This document shows positions 40,947-49,382 of a stretch of DNA of 64,000 nucleotides, piece after piece. Location of the stretch: assembly GCA_020161835.1 (NCBI GenBank), contig JAIUNL010000014.1, positions 62,001 through 126,000 of the forward strand, given 5' to 3'. Made by a program: the position numbers and the translations under genes. Source of the stretch: Bacteroidota bacterium (lineage in GTDB: Bacteria > Bacteroidota > JABWAT01). How positions within the stretch are numbered: the stretch's first letter is position 1; each line of letters begins with the position of its first letter. Below the pieces are notes generated by a model. It saw nothing but the letters and a program-made list of their open reading frames with translations. It made no database searches and was not told the origin of the DNA.

Positions 40947-42076
40947 AAACAGGTACCATTTTTTTCACAATCCTGTTCTCTCTGGCAATAACGAATTCCT
41001 TTGCAGGTTTTGAACAAAAAGATCAGGGTGCCCGTTCTGCCGGACTTGCAGATGCAATGGTAGCAAGGGGGTTTTCTTCCTGGTGCTTGTATTCAAATCC
41101 GGCCGGACTTGCAACTCTCACGGTTCCCGAATTAAATGTTTCAGCTTTTCGACCCTTTGGTCTGAAGGAATTGCAAACAGGCGCTCTTGCCTTCGGATTG
41201 AGTGCCGGTGAATCTGCCTATGGATTCGGAGCAACCTATTCCGGACAGAAGCCTTACACTGAAACCCAGTTCATTTTTGGATATGCCCGCCGGGTAACCG
41301 AATTTTTAAATGCAGGTGCTTCCCTTAATTTTCATCAGGTTTCAATTGAAAATTACGGATCGGCATCTGTCTTCTCTCTGGATGCTGGAATTTTAGTCCG
41401 GCCATTTAAAGGTATTCAGGCAGGTTTTTCGGTCTTTAATCTGGGAAGGTCGTCCATCGGGAAATCAAATGAGCCACTTCCTTCCGGCTGGAGAACAGGT
41501 GTTTCAGCCTGGATTGAACAACGGCTACTTATTTCAGGTGAATGGTATCAGCAGGCAGGCTATCAACCTGATTTCAGATTTGGTCTTGAATTTCCGGTTC
41601 ATGATTATGTTACACTTCGAACTGGTTTGTCAACTGCACCCTCTCAGGTCACCCTCGGAACCGGTTTCACTATTTCAGGTTTTGGTTTTGATTACGCATT
41701 TAAAAATCATCCTGATTTGGGCGTGAGCCACCAGTTTTCGGTTGTGTATTCCTTTTCAGGACAACCAGGCCAAACATACCCGACTGATTATTTTGATTGG
41801 GGGGCAACAGAATCGCTGCTAAAGCCAGAAAAAAAACAATATCAGAAGCAGAGCAGTCCAATTCCGTTAAATTTAAACGAGGCGTCAGTGTCTGATCTGA
41901 AAACTTTGCCGGGAATTTCGACCGAATTGGCTGAAAGGATAGTAGAGCTCAGAGATAAAAAGGGAAGATTTGTTTCAATGGATGAATTACTTTCAGTTCC
42001 GGGAATGACTGAATCCCGTATTTCAAAACTGAAACCTTACCTGTTTATATTAGAATCACCCCCAGAAAATCCATAA
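40943..42076 (+). CDS. PorV-like outer-membrane barrel fused to a ComEA-like helix-hairpin-helix domain
   Basis: A 377-residue protein. Signal peptide about 1-21. Residues about 22-280 are a beta-barrel of the PorV/PorQ/UPF0164 type: GARSAGLADAMVARGFSSWCLYSNPAGLA, then alternating strands (ALAFGLSAGESAYGFGATYSG, FLNAGASLNFHQVSIE, TLGTGFTISGFGFDYAF). A linker of about 40 residues leads to a C-terminal double helix-hairpin-helix (about 310-372): LNLNEASVSDLKTLPGISTELAERIVELR and FVSMDELLSVPGMTESRISKL, which is the ComEA DNA-binding fold. The fusion suggests an outer-membrane protein holding DNA on its periplasmic side. The start at 40943 overlaps the previous stop. Confidence 0.88.
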   Translation: MKTGTIFFTILFSLAITNSFAGFEQKDQGARSAGLADAMVARGFSSWCLYSNPAGLATLTVPELNVSAFRPFGLKELQTGALAFGLSAGESAYGFGATYSGQKPYTETQFIFGYARRVTEFLNAGASLNFHQVSIENYGSASVFSLDAGILVRPFKGIQAGFSVFNLGRSSIGKSNEPLPSGWRTGVSAWIEQRLLISGEWYQQAGYQPDFRFGLEFPVHDYVTLRTGLSTAPSQVTLGTGFTISGFGFDYAFKNHPDLGVSHQFSVVYSFSGQPGQTYPTDYFDWGATESLLKPEKKQYQKQSSPIPLNLNEASVSDLKTLPGISTELAERIVELRDKKGRFVSMDELLSVPGMTESRISKLKPYLFILESPPENP

Positions 42077-42153
42077 TTAACCCTGAATTTTTGAAATTCT
42101 GAAAGTATTTTTCGTAATTTGAAGGTGTACTCATTTAAACCGGATTTTTATAA

Positions 42154-42918
42154 ATGAAACCTTTGTCTCTTCTCATCCGCGGAAAAGGAATTCCAGTAGT
42201 TTTTATTCACGGATTCCCGTTATCAAGCCAAACCTGGCAATTTCAGGAAAGTCTCACCAGTCAGTACACTCTTATTACGCCAGATCTTCCGGGAATGGGC
42301 GATGCACCCTACGAAGGCACCTTTACTATTGAGTCACTTGCCGGTTCACTGGCAGATGCGTTGAAATCAAACGGATTTGAACGGGCGATTGTTTTTGGTC
42401 ATTCAATGGGTGGTTATATCGCCCTTGCTTTTGCCTCAAAATATCCGCTAATGGTTGCTGGTTTAGGTTTGGTTGCTTCTCACCCTTATGCAGACAGTTC
42501 TGAAGCCAAATCTGGTCGCAGGCAAATGATTGAGCGGATTCAAAAAGATAAATCATGGTTTGTGGCAGATGTCATGACTCAGAAATTATGGGCACCAGAT
42601 ACTCTGAGAAATAACTCAAAATTGGTTGAATCAGTAAAAGTTATCATGCGTCAGGCTAAAGATGAAGCTGTCATCAATTGCCAGGAGGCAATGGCTGCCC
42701 GTTCTGACCGTAGTTTTAATCTGGTAAAACTAAAAGTTCCAGTTGGTTTATTTTTTGGGAAACATGACGTTTCAATCAATGAGCAGATGCAAAAAGATAT
42801 CGCCGCCATGAATCCGAACACGTCTTTAACCATTTTCGATGGCGCCGGTCACATGCCAATGATGGAGCAACCTGAAGCTTTCACAGCTGCTGTAGAGCAT
42901 TTTCTCTCCCAGTTTTAA
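42154..42918 (+). CDS. Alpha/beta-hydrolase
   Basis: A 254-residue cytoplasmic hydrolase. Oxyanion-hole region VVFIHGFPLSSQTW (about 13-27), nucleophile elbow FGHSMGGYIAL (Ser about 89), acid in GLFFGKHDVSIN (about 205) and catalytic His in FDGAGHMPMMEQPEAF (about 233). It resembles the carboxylesterase, 3-oxoadipate enol-lactonase-like and haloalkane-dehalogenase-like branch, and the substrate is not predictable. A weak promoter (TTG 42091-42093, 20 bases, GTAATTTG 42114-42121) lies 33 bases upstream. Confidence 0.88.
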   Translation: MKPLSLLIRGKGIPVVFIHGFPLSSQTWQFQESLTSQYTLITPDLPGMGDAPYEGTFTIESLAGSLADALKSNGFERAIVFGHSMGGYIALAFASKYPLMVAGLGLVASHPYADSSEAKSGRRQMIERIQKDKSWFVADVMTQKLWAPDTLRNNSKLVESVKVIMRQAKDEAVINCQEAMAARSDRSFNLVKLKVPVGLFFGKHDVSINEQMQKDIAAMNPNTSLTIFDGAGHMPMMEQPEAFTAAVEHFLSQF

Positions 42919-43033
42919 ACTCGAATGTGCAAAATCGTGAGTTCTGACGAAACTGCCTGAAGGGTTTTGGCTTACTTGTTTAGTCTCCCAACCGGCATTT
43001 CGTTTTTTCTCGTTTTTAAATTCGGATTTCATC

Positions 43034-44533
43034 ATGACAACCAAATTTTACTTTCTTCTTACCATACTTAGTACTCTTTTTATCTGTAAATCAGAAGCAC
43101 AAACTGTTTTTACTTCCTACCAGCAATTCAAAGACACACTGAACGTCCTCACCACACTCTCAGATGTTTCTGCTCGGAATGCACGACTCACAAAATTCTG
43201 GAATGACTTAAAAAGCCAGGACCAGATACCATTTAAAAAAGGCAATCAGGCTGCTTTTCTTTACCGGGGTTCTGCCGCTAAGGTTGAAGTTGCAGGCGAT
43301 TTTACTGAAGGTTGGGGAAAAGCATTCTCTTTTTCGAAAGCTGGATTATCTGATGTCTGGATTTATGAAACAACTTTCCCGGCGGATGCCAGGCTGGACT
43401 ACAAATTAATTGTTGGGGGTAACTGGATTCTTGACCCGAATAATCCGTACGTACAAATGAGTGGCTTTGGTAACAATTCAGAAATCAAAATGCCCGATTA
43501 TGTGCCTTCAGAATGGGTGAAATTAAAATCGGGAATCAGTCGTGGGAAGTTTGGTTCAAATATTAAAATCACAAGTTCAAATTTGGGTTATTCTGTAAAT
43601 TATCGGGTTTACACTCCTGCCGGATACGATACACTCTCCAATTTGCCCGTTATTTATGTTACTGACGGTCATGAATATGCAAATGACTTAATGGGATCGA
43701 TGATCATTGTTTTGGACAATATGATAGCAATGAAAAAAATCAATCCGGTAATTGCGGTTTTTATTGACCCGAGAAATACGTCAACCGGGGATAACCGCCG
43801 GATGACTGAATATAACTGCAATAATAAATTTGTTTCCTTTGTTTGTGATGAGTTGGTTCCGGCAATTGAAGGAGCATTCAAATCCAATACCGCACCAGAA
43901 TCAAGAGCCATTCTTGGTACCTCAATGGGCGGACTTAATTCTGCCTGGTTTGGTGGAACCAGAAGCGATAAATTCAGGCTGATTGGAATAAATTCGCCGG
44001 CATTCTGGTACAATTCGGCGGTTTACAATCCCTTTAAAGGCGACAAACTACCATTGAAACTGTTTATGTCAACCGGTGTTATTTATGATACGCAAACAGA
44101 AGCCAGGTTGATGGAATCAACTTATTTCAAGGGGAAAGGTTATGACTATACCTATGTTGAGGTGAATGAAGGTCATTCCTGGGGAAACTGGCGGGCTTTG
44201 CTCGATGATATGCTGTTGTTTTTCTGGCCTTATGACTCTCAGGTTTCAGTCGAATCCAAAATTGAAAAACCTTCCCGGCTTTCGGTTTCTGCCCATCCGA
44301 ATCCATTTAATCCGGAAACTACCATCCAGATTTTTACACCTTCACCCGGATTGGCAACTTTTGAAGTATTGAATGTACTGGGTCAGCGTGTTAAGCAAAG
44401 TAATTCACTCATGCTCTCTTCAGGTGAAAATAAGCTGACTTTTTCCGGTTCTGATCTTCCCTCGGGTATCTACCTGGTTCGAGTCAGGCAAAATCAATCA
44501 GAATCCGTTGTGAAACTGAATTTGCTGAAGTGA
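43034..44533 (+). CDS. Secreted esterase (enterochelin-esterase/esterase D type) with type IX sorting signal
   Basis: A 499-residue secreted hydrolase. Signal peptide about 1-21. An early-set/CBM48-like strand domain (about 65-155; AKVEVAGDFTEGWGKAFSF, LDYKLIVGGNWILDPNNP) precedes an alpha/beta-hydrolase of the Fes/esterase D type (about 160-400): NLPVIYVTDGHEY, catalytic Ser in ILGTSMGGLNSAW (about 295) and His in EVNEGHSWGNWRALLDDML (about 383). The C-terminal sorting domain has HPNPFNPETTIQI. The modular plan resembles secreted carbohydrate or xylan esterases. The natural ester is unknown. Confidence 0.9.
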   Translation: MTTKFYFLLTILSTLFICKSEAQTVFTSYQQFKDTLNVLTTLSDVSARNARLTKFWNDLKSQDQIPFKKGNQAAFLYRGSAAKVEVAGDFTEGWGKAFSFSKAGLSDVWIYETTFPADARLDYKLIVGGNWILDPNNPYVQMSGFGNNSEIKMPDYVPSEWVKLKSGISRGKFGSNIKITSSNLGYSVNYRVYTPAGYDTLSNLPVIYVTDGHEYANDLMGSMIIVLDNMIAMKKINPVIAVFIDPRNTSTGDNRRMTEYNCNNKFVSFVCDELVPAIEGAFKSNTAPESRAILGTSMGGLNSAWFGGTRSDKFRLIGINSPAFWYNSAVYNPFKGDKLPLKLFMSTGVIYDTQTEARLMESTYFKGKGYDYTYVEVNEGHSWGNWRALLDDMLLFFWPYDSQVSVESKIEKPSRLSVSAHPNPFNPETTIQIFTPSPGLATFEVLNVLGQRVKQSNSLMLSSGENKLTFSGSDLPSGIYLVRVRQNQSESVVKLNLLK

Positions 44534-44749
44534 AGTAGTTAATCTTTTCGATTACCCTGGAATATTAAAAAAACGATTCTTAAATCACCTGAATTGTTTT
44601 ATTAATTTAAAATTTAAAATTTGCTTCGCAGAACTTCGTTTCAAAATTTAGCATTATTCACTCCCCGATCCCCTTCTAATCCAATCCTCACAGAATAAAA
44701 GACTGGTTTGTCGTAACTTGCCGGTTTATGGTTACGGAAGTCCTTTCAA

Positions 44750-45040
44750 ATGGAAATTAAAAAGGTAGTGGTTTCACTCTGCATGGGTTCAGCCTGTCAT
44801 CAGTTTGGAGTTTATGGTGTTTTACCTGTTTTAAGAGGGCTTTTGGCTGAATCAGGTTATTCTGATCTGGTTGAGTTAAAAGGTGCTTTCTGTCTGGGTC
44901 CCTGTACTGAAGGAATTGTTATCAATGTTGGAACTGTTCAGATAACAGGAATAAATCCGCAAACCCTTTCCCGAAAATTCACTAAAAAAATCCTTCCCGC
45001 TATAATTAAACAAAGCGAGGCTGCCAATGAACCTTCCTGA
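44750..45040 (+). CDS. Thioredoxin-like [2Fe-2S] ferredoxin (NuoE/HydC C-terminal type)
   Basis: A 96-residue protein with the [2Fe-2S] thioredoxin-like fold of NuoE and HydC. Its ligands are Cys11 and Cys16 (LCMGSAC) plus the second pair CLGPC near residues 48-52, the C-x4-C ... C-x3-C pattern. It stands free of the NuoE N-terminal helical part. It overlaps the following PAS gene by 14 bases, which in turn overlaps a SpoIIE phosphatase gene. This trio is known from clusters around sensory [FeFe]-hydrogenases, where the small ferredoxin is thought to pass redox signals. Confidence 0.88.
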   Translation: MEIKKVVVSLCMGSACHQFGVYGVLPVLRGLLAESGYSDLVELKGAFCLGPCTEGIVINVGTVQITGINPQTLSRKFTKKILPAIIKQSEAANEPS

Positions 45041-45533
45041 AAAATCACTCTGGGAATTACTCTGGGAATATGATCCGAACGGACTTATTGCCGTTGATAC
45101 TGATTTGAATATTCGGATTGTAAACCCTGCTTTCTGTAAAATGCTGGGTCAGGAAGCCAAGGATCTGATCGGAAAACAGGCTGCTGATTTTCTCGATGAT
45201 GCTGACGATTTCAAAATGGTCTGGGAGAAAGATTTAGTGATCAGGGCAGTTGAAAAGGAATATGACCGATATAATCTCTACGTCAGAAAGGTCATGTTCC
45301 CGATCAGGAATGAAGGCATTATTGCCTCAATTATTGTTGATCTGACGCATGAATGGCATCAGAAAAATGAACTTCAGCGGGTTAAACAGCAAACTCTTGA
45401 AGAAGTAAATCAGGTGGTTGACCGGCAAATGAAAGTTGCACAGGAAATTGCAGGGCTGCTTGGCGAAACGACTGCTGAAACAAAAGTTAGTTTACTCAGA
45501 GTTGCTAAAATGCTCAGACAGGAATCAGTCTGA
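45027..45533 (+). CDS. PAS-domain protein resembling the C-terminus of sensory [FeFe]-hydrogenases
   Basis: A 168-residue soluble protein. PAS domain about 8-115 (NGLIAVDTDLNIRIVNPAFCKMLGQEAKDLIG), then a helical tail (VVDRQMKVAQEIAGLLGETTAETKVSLLRVAKML). That tail phrase, QEIAGLLGETTAETK, is characteristic of the PAS end of the sensory hydrogenase HydS, from memory of the family. Here the iron-sulfur and H-cluster domains that normally come before it are absent and there is no room for them. It lies between the ferredoxin and the SpoIIE phosphatase with overlaps on both sides. Confidence 0.85.
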   Translation: MNLPEKSLWELLWEYDPNGLIAVDTDLNIRIVNPAFCKMLGQEAKDLIGKQAADFLDDADDFKMVWEKDLVIRAVEKEYDRYNLYVRKVMFPIRNEGIIASIIVDLTHEWHQKNELQRVKQQTLEEVNQVVDRQMKVAQEIAGLLGETTAETKVSLLRVAKMLRQESV

Positions 45534-46693
45534 TGTCCTATTATTTTGATGTTTTTGGGCATAGTTTATGTAAAACCGGTGAAGAACTTTGCGGCGACCG
45601 GTTCAAAGTTTACAAGGATGATGAACGTACAATCATTGTCCTTTCTGATGGTTTGGGTTCTGGTGTAAAAGCCAATATTCTGGCTACGATGACTTCTGAT
45701 ATTATTCTTACTCTTCTTAAAAATGATGTTGAACTTAAAGAAGTGATTCACACTGTTATCGGTACGTTACCTGTGTGTAAAGTTCGGAAAATTGGGTATG
45801 CGACATTCACCTTCATTGAAATCCGGCACAAAACCAATCAGTTTCAATTGGTCAATTTTGATAATCCGTCAACTATTTGGATCCATAAGGGAAGTCTGAC
45901 TGAACTTCCGGTGAGGGAAGAGTACATTCTTGAAAAAAAGGTGAGAATTGCCGTTGGTGAATTTTCACGTGGTGATTTTCTGGGAATGATGACCGATGGT
46001 GTTCTCTATGCCGGCATGGGGACCACCATGAATTTTGGCTGGGGATGGAAAGAAATTGCCCGTTTTGTTGAAGGATTACTCATTACCGGTGACCGGAATG
46101 TGCGAAAACTGGTACAGGAAGTTCTGAAACAAACCCGGATTTATTACCGTGATCAGATTGGTGATGACGCCACTTTCACCGGAATTTATGTGCGTGACAA
46201 AAAACGGTTGGTGGTTTTTACAGGTCCGCCAGTTGACCCGGCTCTTGATAGGACGGTTGCAGAACGGGTGCTGAATTATGACGGCAGAAAAGTAGTTTGC
46301 GGCGGAACTTCCGGCAATATTATTGCCAAATTTCTGGATCAGGAAATTGAAACGATAACCTCATCAATGACTCATGACATCCCGCCGATTGGTAAACTTG
46401 ACGGACTTGATTTACTGACGGAAGGAATTGTCACACTTTCAAATGCCATGGAGTTTATCAGAGAAAGTGGCGGCGATATTTACAGATTACCTTCGGGAAG
46501 TGATGGCGCCTCACTGCTTGCACAAGAACTTATGGCCGCCGACCGCATCCGTTTCCTGGTCGGACTTCAGATCAACCATTATTACCAGAATCCGATTTTA
46601 CCTAAAACCATGTCGATCCGTAAAAATCTGATCAGGGAGCTGATGGAATTGCTTCAATCCTTCCAAAAACAGGTTTTTGTGGATTATTATTGA
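45533..46693 (+). CDS. SpoIIE-type PP2C protein phosphatase
   Basis: A 386-residue protein with a PP2C/SpoIIE phosphatase domain (about 1-225): CGDRFKVYKDDERTIIVLSDGLGSGVKAN with metal-binding Asp, FLGMMTDGVLYAGMG, and DQIGDDATFTGIYVRD with the last metal Asp. The C-terminal 160 residues (KRLVVFTGPPVDPALDRTVAERVL onwards) are the extra domain seen in phosphatases next to hydrogenase sensors. The start overlaps the PAS-gene stop (TGATG). It would dephosphorylate a Ser/Thr-phosphorylated anti-sigma-type partner. No such HATPase kinase gene is nearby. Confidence 0.9.
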   Translation: MSYYFDVFGHSLCKTGEELCGDRFKVYKDDERTIIVLSDGLGSGVKANILATMTSDIILTLLKNDVELKEVIHTVIGTLPVCKVRKIGYATFTFIEIRHKTNQFQLVNFDNPSTIWIHKGSLTELPVREEYILEKKVRIAVGEFSRGDFLGMMTDGVLYAGMGTTMNFGWGWKEIARFVEGLLITGDRNVRKLVQEVLKQTRIYYRDQIGDDATFTGIYVRDKKRLVVFTGPPVDPALDRTVAERVLNYDGRKVVCGGTSGNIIAKFLDQEIETITSSMTHDIPPIGKLDGLDLLTEGIVTLSNAMEFIRESGGDIYRLPSGSDGASLLAQELMAADRIRFLVGLQINHYYQNPILPKTMSIRKNLIRELMELLQSFQKQVFVDYY

Positions 46694-46695
46694 AT

Positions 46696-47820
46696 TTAAC
46701 TGTTACGGGTTTCTTTGTTTAACTGAAAGTCTAAAACCAGATTTTCCAAAATTAAGGCATTGTGAAATGCCGGACAAACCCAATGAATATGGACGAGTGA
46801 ATTTCTGGCTACCCGGCTGATGAAATTCAAATCGAATGCGGTTAACATTCCTGCAATAAAAAATGAAAACCCTGCGGTATTAAGTGAAAGAAAATTTTCG
46901 GCCGGAATCCAGTTTTGTGTTTGCGACCGGTAACCTAATTTCATAAGGGAAGTTTGAATTAACAATTGGTTCATCGGATGAAGGTCTGATTTCAGCAGTT
47001 GAATAGCTGCTGAAAGAAGTTCATCGGCAAGATATGGTAATTGAGGTGGTTTAACTTCATGAACCAGCCGGGCAAGATGATACAAGATCAATTCAGGACG
47101 TGGATAATTTGGTGCACAGGTAAAGGGATCGGTAATCCAGTATTTTTTTTCAATGACTTGTTGAAGCAATCTGATGGAATCATGGTCATTTTCGTTCCAC
47201 TTCAACCCGGAATGGTACTTCCATAACAATACATTTGAGATCACACAAACATCAAACTCAACCCTCATGTTTTTTCCGAACCAGGTTGAATAGGCTTTCA
47301 ATGATCGGATTTCATGAAAGAAAGACTGGTTCCACTTTGTTTCGCCGTTTGAATGTTTTGAAAGTAACTCGCTTATTCGCTGCTTTTCTTCAGTTGATGA
47401 ACCAAAAACCAGATTGACCATGACGGTATCATCAGCATCATCAGGTAACCTGAAAAAATCAAAACGGTTTAAAAAATAACCATTTGGAAAATGATTTGAA
47501 GGTCGTGTCCGGTAAAAATTATAGGTAGGCCGGTCATCTTTATTTCTGAACAAACCAAGTGCCGCCTGAGCATTTGACATGATTGAATCAATTTTATCCC
47601 AATGAATCGAAGGCAGCCTATCCTTCAGAGATTTCAACACAAAACAGATAATGGTGGTGAAGAAGATATTTTCATCAGTTCGATGATAGAAAAGCATTTT
47701 ATTTTCACGATAGGACGGAAAAAGTCCGGCAGAAACTTCTTTTGTACCGGATTTAATTTGCTCTGATTCAATTTCTCTGATCAGGTTGCCAGTTATTGTC
47801 TCAAAATAAGATTCAGTCAT
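46696..47820 (-). CDS. Conserved-looking protein of unknown function, all-helical, with a DADDT motif
   Basis: A 374-residue soluble protein, predicted mostly helical from its residue pattern. Repeated helix-like blocks include NIFFTTIICFVLKSL, DVCVISNVLLWKY, PELILYHLARLV and LADELLSAAIQLL. A segment near residue 126 reads FFRLPDDADDTVMV, whose D-x-D-D-T resembles the acid motif of class II terpene cyclases. It is also preceded by NHFPNGYFLNRFDF, recalling alpha/alpha-toroid proteins. There is no membrane segment and no other cyclase signature, so I do not assign an enzyme. It is convergent with the SpoIIE gene, with two bases between the stops. Confidence 0.72.
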   Translation of the reverse strand: MTESYFETITGNLIREIESEQIKSGTKEVSAGLFPSYRENKMLFYHRTDENIFFTTIICFVLKSLKDRLPSIHWDKIDSIMSNAQAALGLFRNKDDRPTYNFYRTRPSNHFPNGYFLNRFDFFRLPDDADDTVMVNLVFGSSTEEKQRISELLSKHSNGETKWNQSFFHEIRSLKAYSTWFGKNMRVEFDVCVISNVLLWKYHSGLKWNENDHDSIRLLQQVIEKKYWITDPFTCAPNYPRPELILYHLARLVHEVKPPQLPYLADELLSAAIQLLKSDLHPMNQLLIQTSLMKLGYRSQTQNWIPAENFLSLNTAGFSFFIAGMLTAFDLNFISRVARNSLVHIHWVCPAFHNALILENLVLDFQLNKETRNS

Positions 47821-48065
47821 TGTAAAACGGGCTCCTAATTCCAGAATAGTCTGGAATTTGAGTTTAATAAAAGAGAAATAAGTTGAAAAACAACACGTAA
47901 ATCTGGTTCACGATTTTTTAAATCTGGATTAAATTCTTTGGCAATTTAATGATGGAGGTCAGTAAAAACAAAAGAAGTACCCCGATGGGAAATGGGAATT
48001 CGGTTCTACTGGTTTTAGATTGAACCATCTGATTGCTCTTGATTCACTCTAATTAAGGTTGTGGT
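47821..48065. other. Intergenic region upstream of the rhuM remnant
   Basis: About 245 bases with no supported gene. It contains a small hairpin (CCAGAATAGTCTGG near 47841). No heptamer array or REP copy. Confidence 0.5.
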
Positions 48066-48355
48066 TTGATACAAAATGATTTTGAAGAGATTTTCAATCA
48101 AAATGTAACAATTTGGTTATTCCAGCAAAAAATTGCCGTTTATCTGGAGTAGACAGAACTGTTATAAACAAGCATTTAAAATACCTTTCTGAACAGGTTA
48201 AATGGGTTGAATAATCAACGCATGCAAAAATTTCACAGGTTCAAAAAGAAGGTAGAATGGAAGTAGAAAGGCATATTGATTTTTACAATCTTGATGCCAT
48301 TCTTTCAGTTGTTTGCCTTGTAAATAGTAACCTGGTTACTGTAAATTATTACTGA
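48066..48355 (+). pseudogene. Decayed RhuM-family gene
   Basis: Three reading frames in succession give pieces of the RhuM (virulence RhuM/Fic-associated N-terminal) family. From 48066 the pieces are NVTIWLFQQKIAV, then GVDRTVINKHLKYLSEQ after a frame change near 48143, then STHAKISQVQKEG followed by VERHIDFYNLDAILSV after a second change near 48215, ending at TGA 48353-48355. These correspond in order to the family phrases TTVWLTQ, GVDRTVISKHLKNI, VQKEGNREVER and FYNLDAIISVGYRV. The C-terminal half of the usual protein is missing. Intact RhuM genes are often found near restriction or toxin-like loci. Here the remnant precedes dinD. Confidence 0.82.
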
Positions 48356-48374
48356 ATGGGGATGTAAAGTAAAA

Positions 48375-48405
48375 TTGAAAAAATTCAACTCATTTGGTAT
48401 TTTAA
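48375..48405 (+). promoter_or_regulatory. Possible dinD promoter (TTG-N20-TATTTTAA)
   Basis: TTG 48375-48377, exactly 20 bases, TATTTTAA 48398-48405. The spacing is right and the -7 box has two mismatches. No palindromic LexA-type operator was recognised between it and the start. Confidence 0.35.
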
Positions 48406-48447
48406 TTGTTCACGATTGTATGATCACCGTTTTTCCCGGGAATTAAA

Positions 48448-49296
48448 ATGAAGCAGGAGCAAATAAAGGAATTATTCAAGCAATTTGAGGAAATATGCTA
48501 TCTCTATAACGGCGTTGAGTGCTGGAGTGGAAGGGAATTGCAGAATTTGTTGGGATATTCAAAATGGGATAACTTTGTTAATGTTATTGAAAAGGCTAAA
48601 ATTTCTGCTGAGAATTCAGAAATATTGGTTTCAGACCATTTTGCCGATATCAGGAAAATGGTGTCTCTTGGCAGTGGTTCAAAACGGGAAGTTTCTGATT
48701 TGGCTTTAACCCGATATGCCTGCTTTCTGATTGCACAAAATGGCGACCCGTTAAAACCAGAAATTGCATTTGCTCAAACCTATTTTGCAGTTCAGACAAG
48801 AAAACAGGAATTAATTGAAAAGCGGTTACTTGATATTGCAAGAATTGCAGCCCGGGAAAAATTAAGCAAATCAGAGAAAAAACTTTCTGGTATTATTTAT
48901 GAAAGGGGAGTTGATGAAAACGGTTTTGCCAAAATCCGTTCAAAAGGTGACAGAGCCTTATTTGGGGGGTTTTCAACAAATGATATGAAACGAAAACTTT
49001 CAGTGCCTGATAACAGACCTTTGGCTGATTTTTTACCAACTCTTACTATTAAAGCAAAAGATTTTGCATCTGAACTTACAAGTCATAATGTTCTTGATAA
49101 AGATTTAACCGGTGATTCCCAAATCTCCAATGAGCATATAGAAAATAATAAAGCCGTAAGAAAAATGCTTCTTGACCGGGGTGTGCGACCTGAATCGTTG
49201 CCTCCAGACGAGGATGTAAAAAAGGTTAAGCGAAAATTGGAAATGGATCAAAAGAAAATTGAAGGTGATGCAAAAAGGAAAACAAAAAATTTGTAA
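48448..49296 (+). CDS. dinD: DNA-damage-inducible protein D
   Basis: A 282-residue DinD-family protein. In E. coli, dinD is SOS-induced and its product inhibits RecA-filament DNA strand exchange. Family marks are WSGRELQNLLGYSKWDNFVNVIEKAK (about 22-47; a BRO-N-like start), DHFADIRKMVSLGSGSKREVSDLALTRYACFLIAQNGDP (about 61-100), AFAQTYFAVQTRKQELIE (about 107), FGGFSTNDMK, and a lysine-rich C-terminus. The length is like that of E. coli DinD (274). It sits directly after a decayed RhuM gene; both families tend to occur in accessory or mobile DNA. Confidence 0.93.
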   Translation: MKQEQIKELFKQFEEICYLYNGVECWSGRELQNLLGYSKWDNFVNVIEKAKISAENSEILVSDHFADIRKMVSLGSGSKREVSDLALTRYACFLIAQNGDPLKPEIAFAQTYFAVQTRKQELIEKRLLDIARIAAREKLSKSEKKLSGIIYERGVDENGFAKIRSKGDRALFGGFSTNDMKRKLSVPDNRPLADFLPTLTIKAKDFASELTSHNVLDKDLTGDSQISNEHIENNKAVRKMLLDRGVRPESLPPDEDVKKVKRKLEMDQKKIEGDAKRKTKNL

Positions 49297-49347
49297 ACCA
49301 GGAATCATAACTTAATTATCATTTATTCCAAAGAAATGCGGTCCTAT

Positions 49348-49379
49348 ATTAACCATTGACCCTTAATAATTAACCATTT
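49348..49379. repeat. Heptamer tandem repeat, ATTAACC type
   Basis: About four 7-base units (ATTAACC, ATTGACC, CTTAATA, ATTAACC, ATTTT) ending three bases before the ATG of the Smr gene. Complementary in word to the TTAATGG arrays near 1.5-1.8 kb. Confidence 0.85.
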
Positions 49380-49382
49380 TCC

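Noticed and set aside
42960..42990. Similarity of the stretch before 43034 to 54545-54575 (CTTG-TTAG-CTCCC)
   Set aside because: It is short and imperfect, and no hairpin or repeat context supports a common element.
48406..48447. LexA-type operator in front of dinD
   Set aside because: I looked for a palindrome between the possible promoter and the start and found none that is convincing. SOS control cannot be claimed from this sequence.
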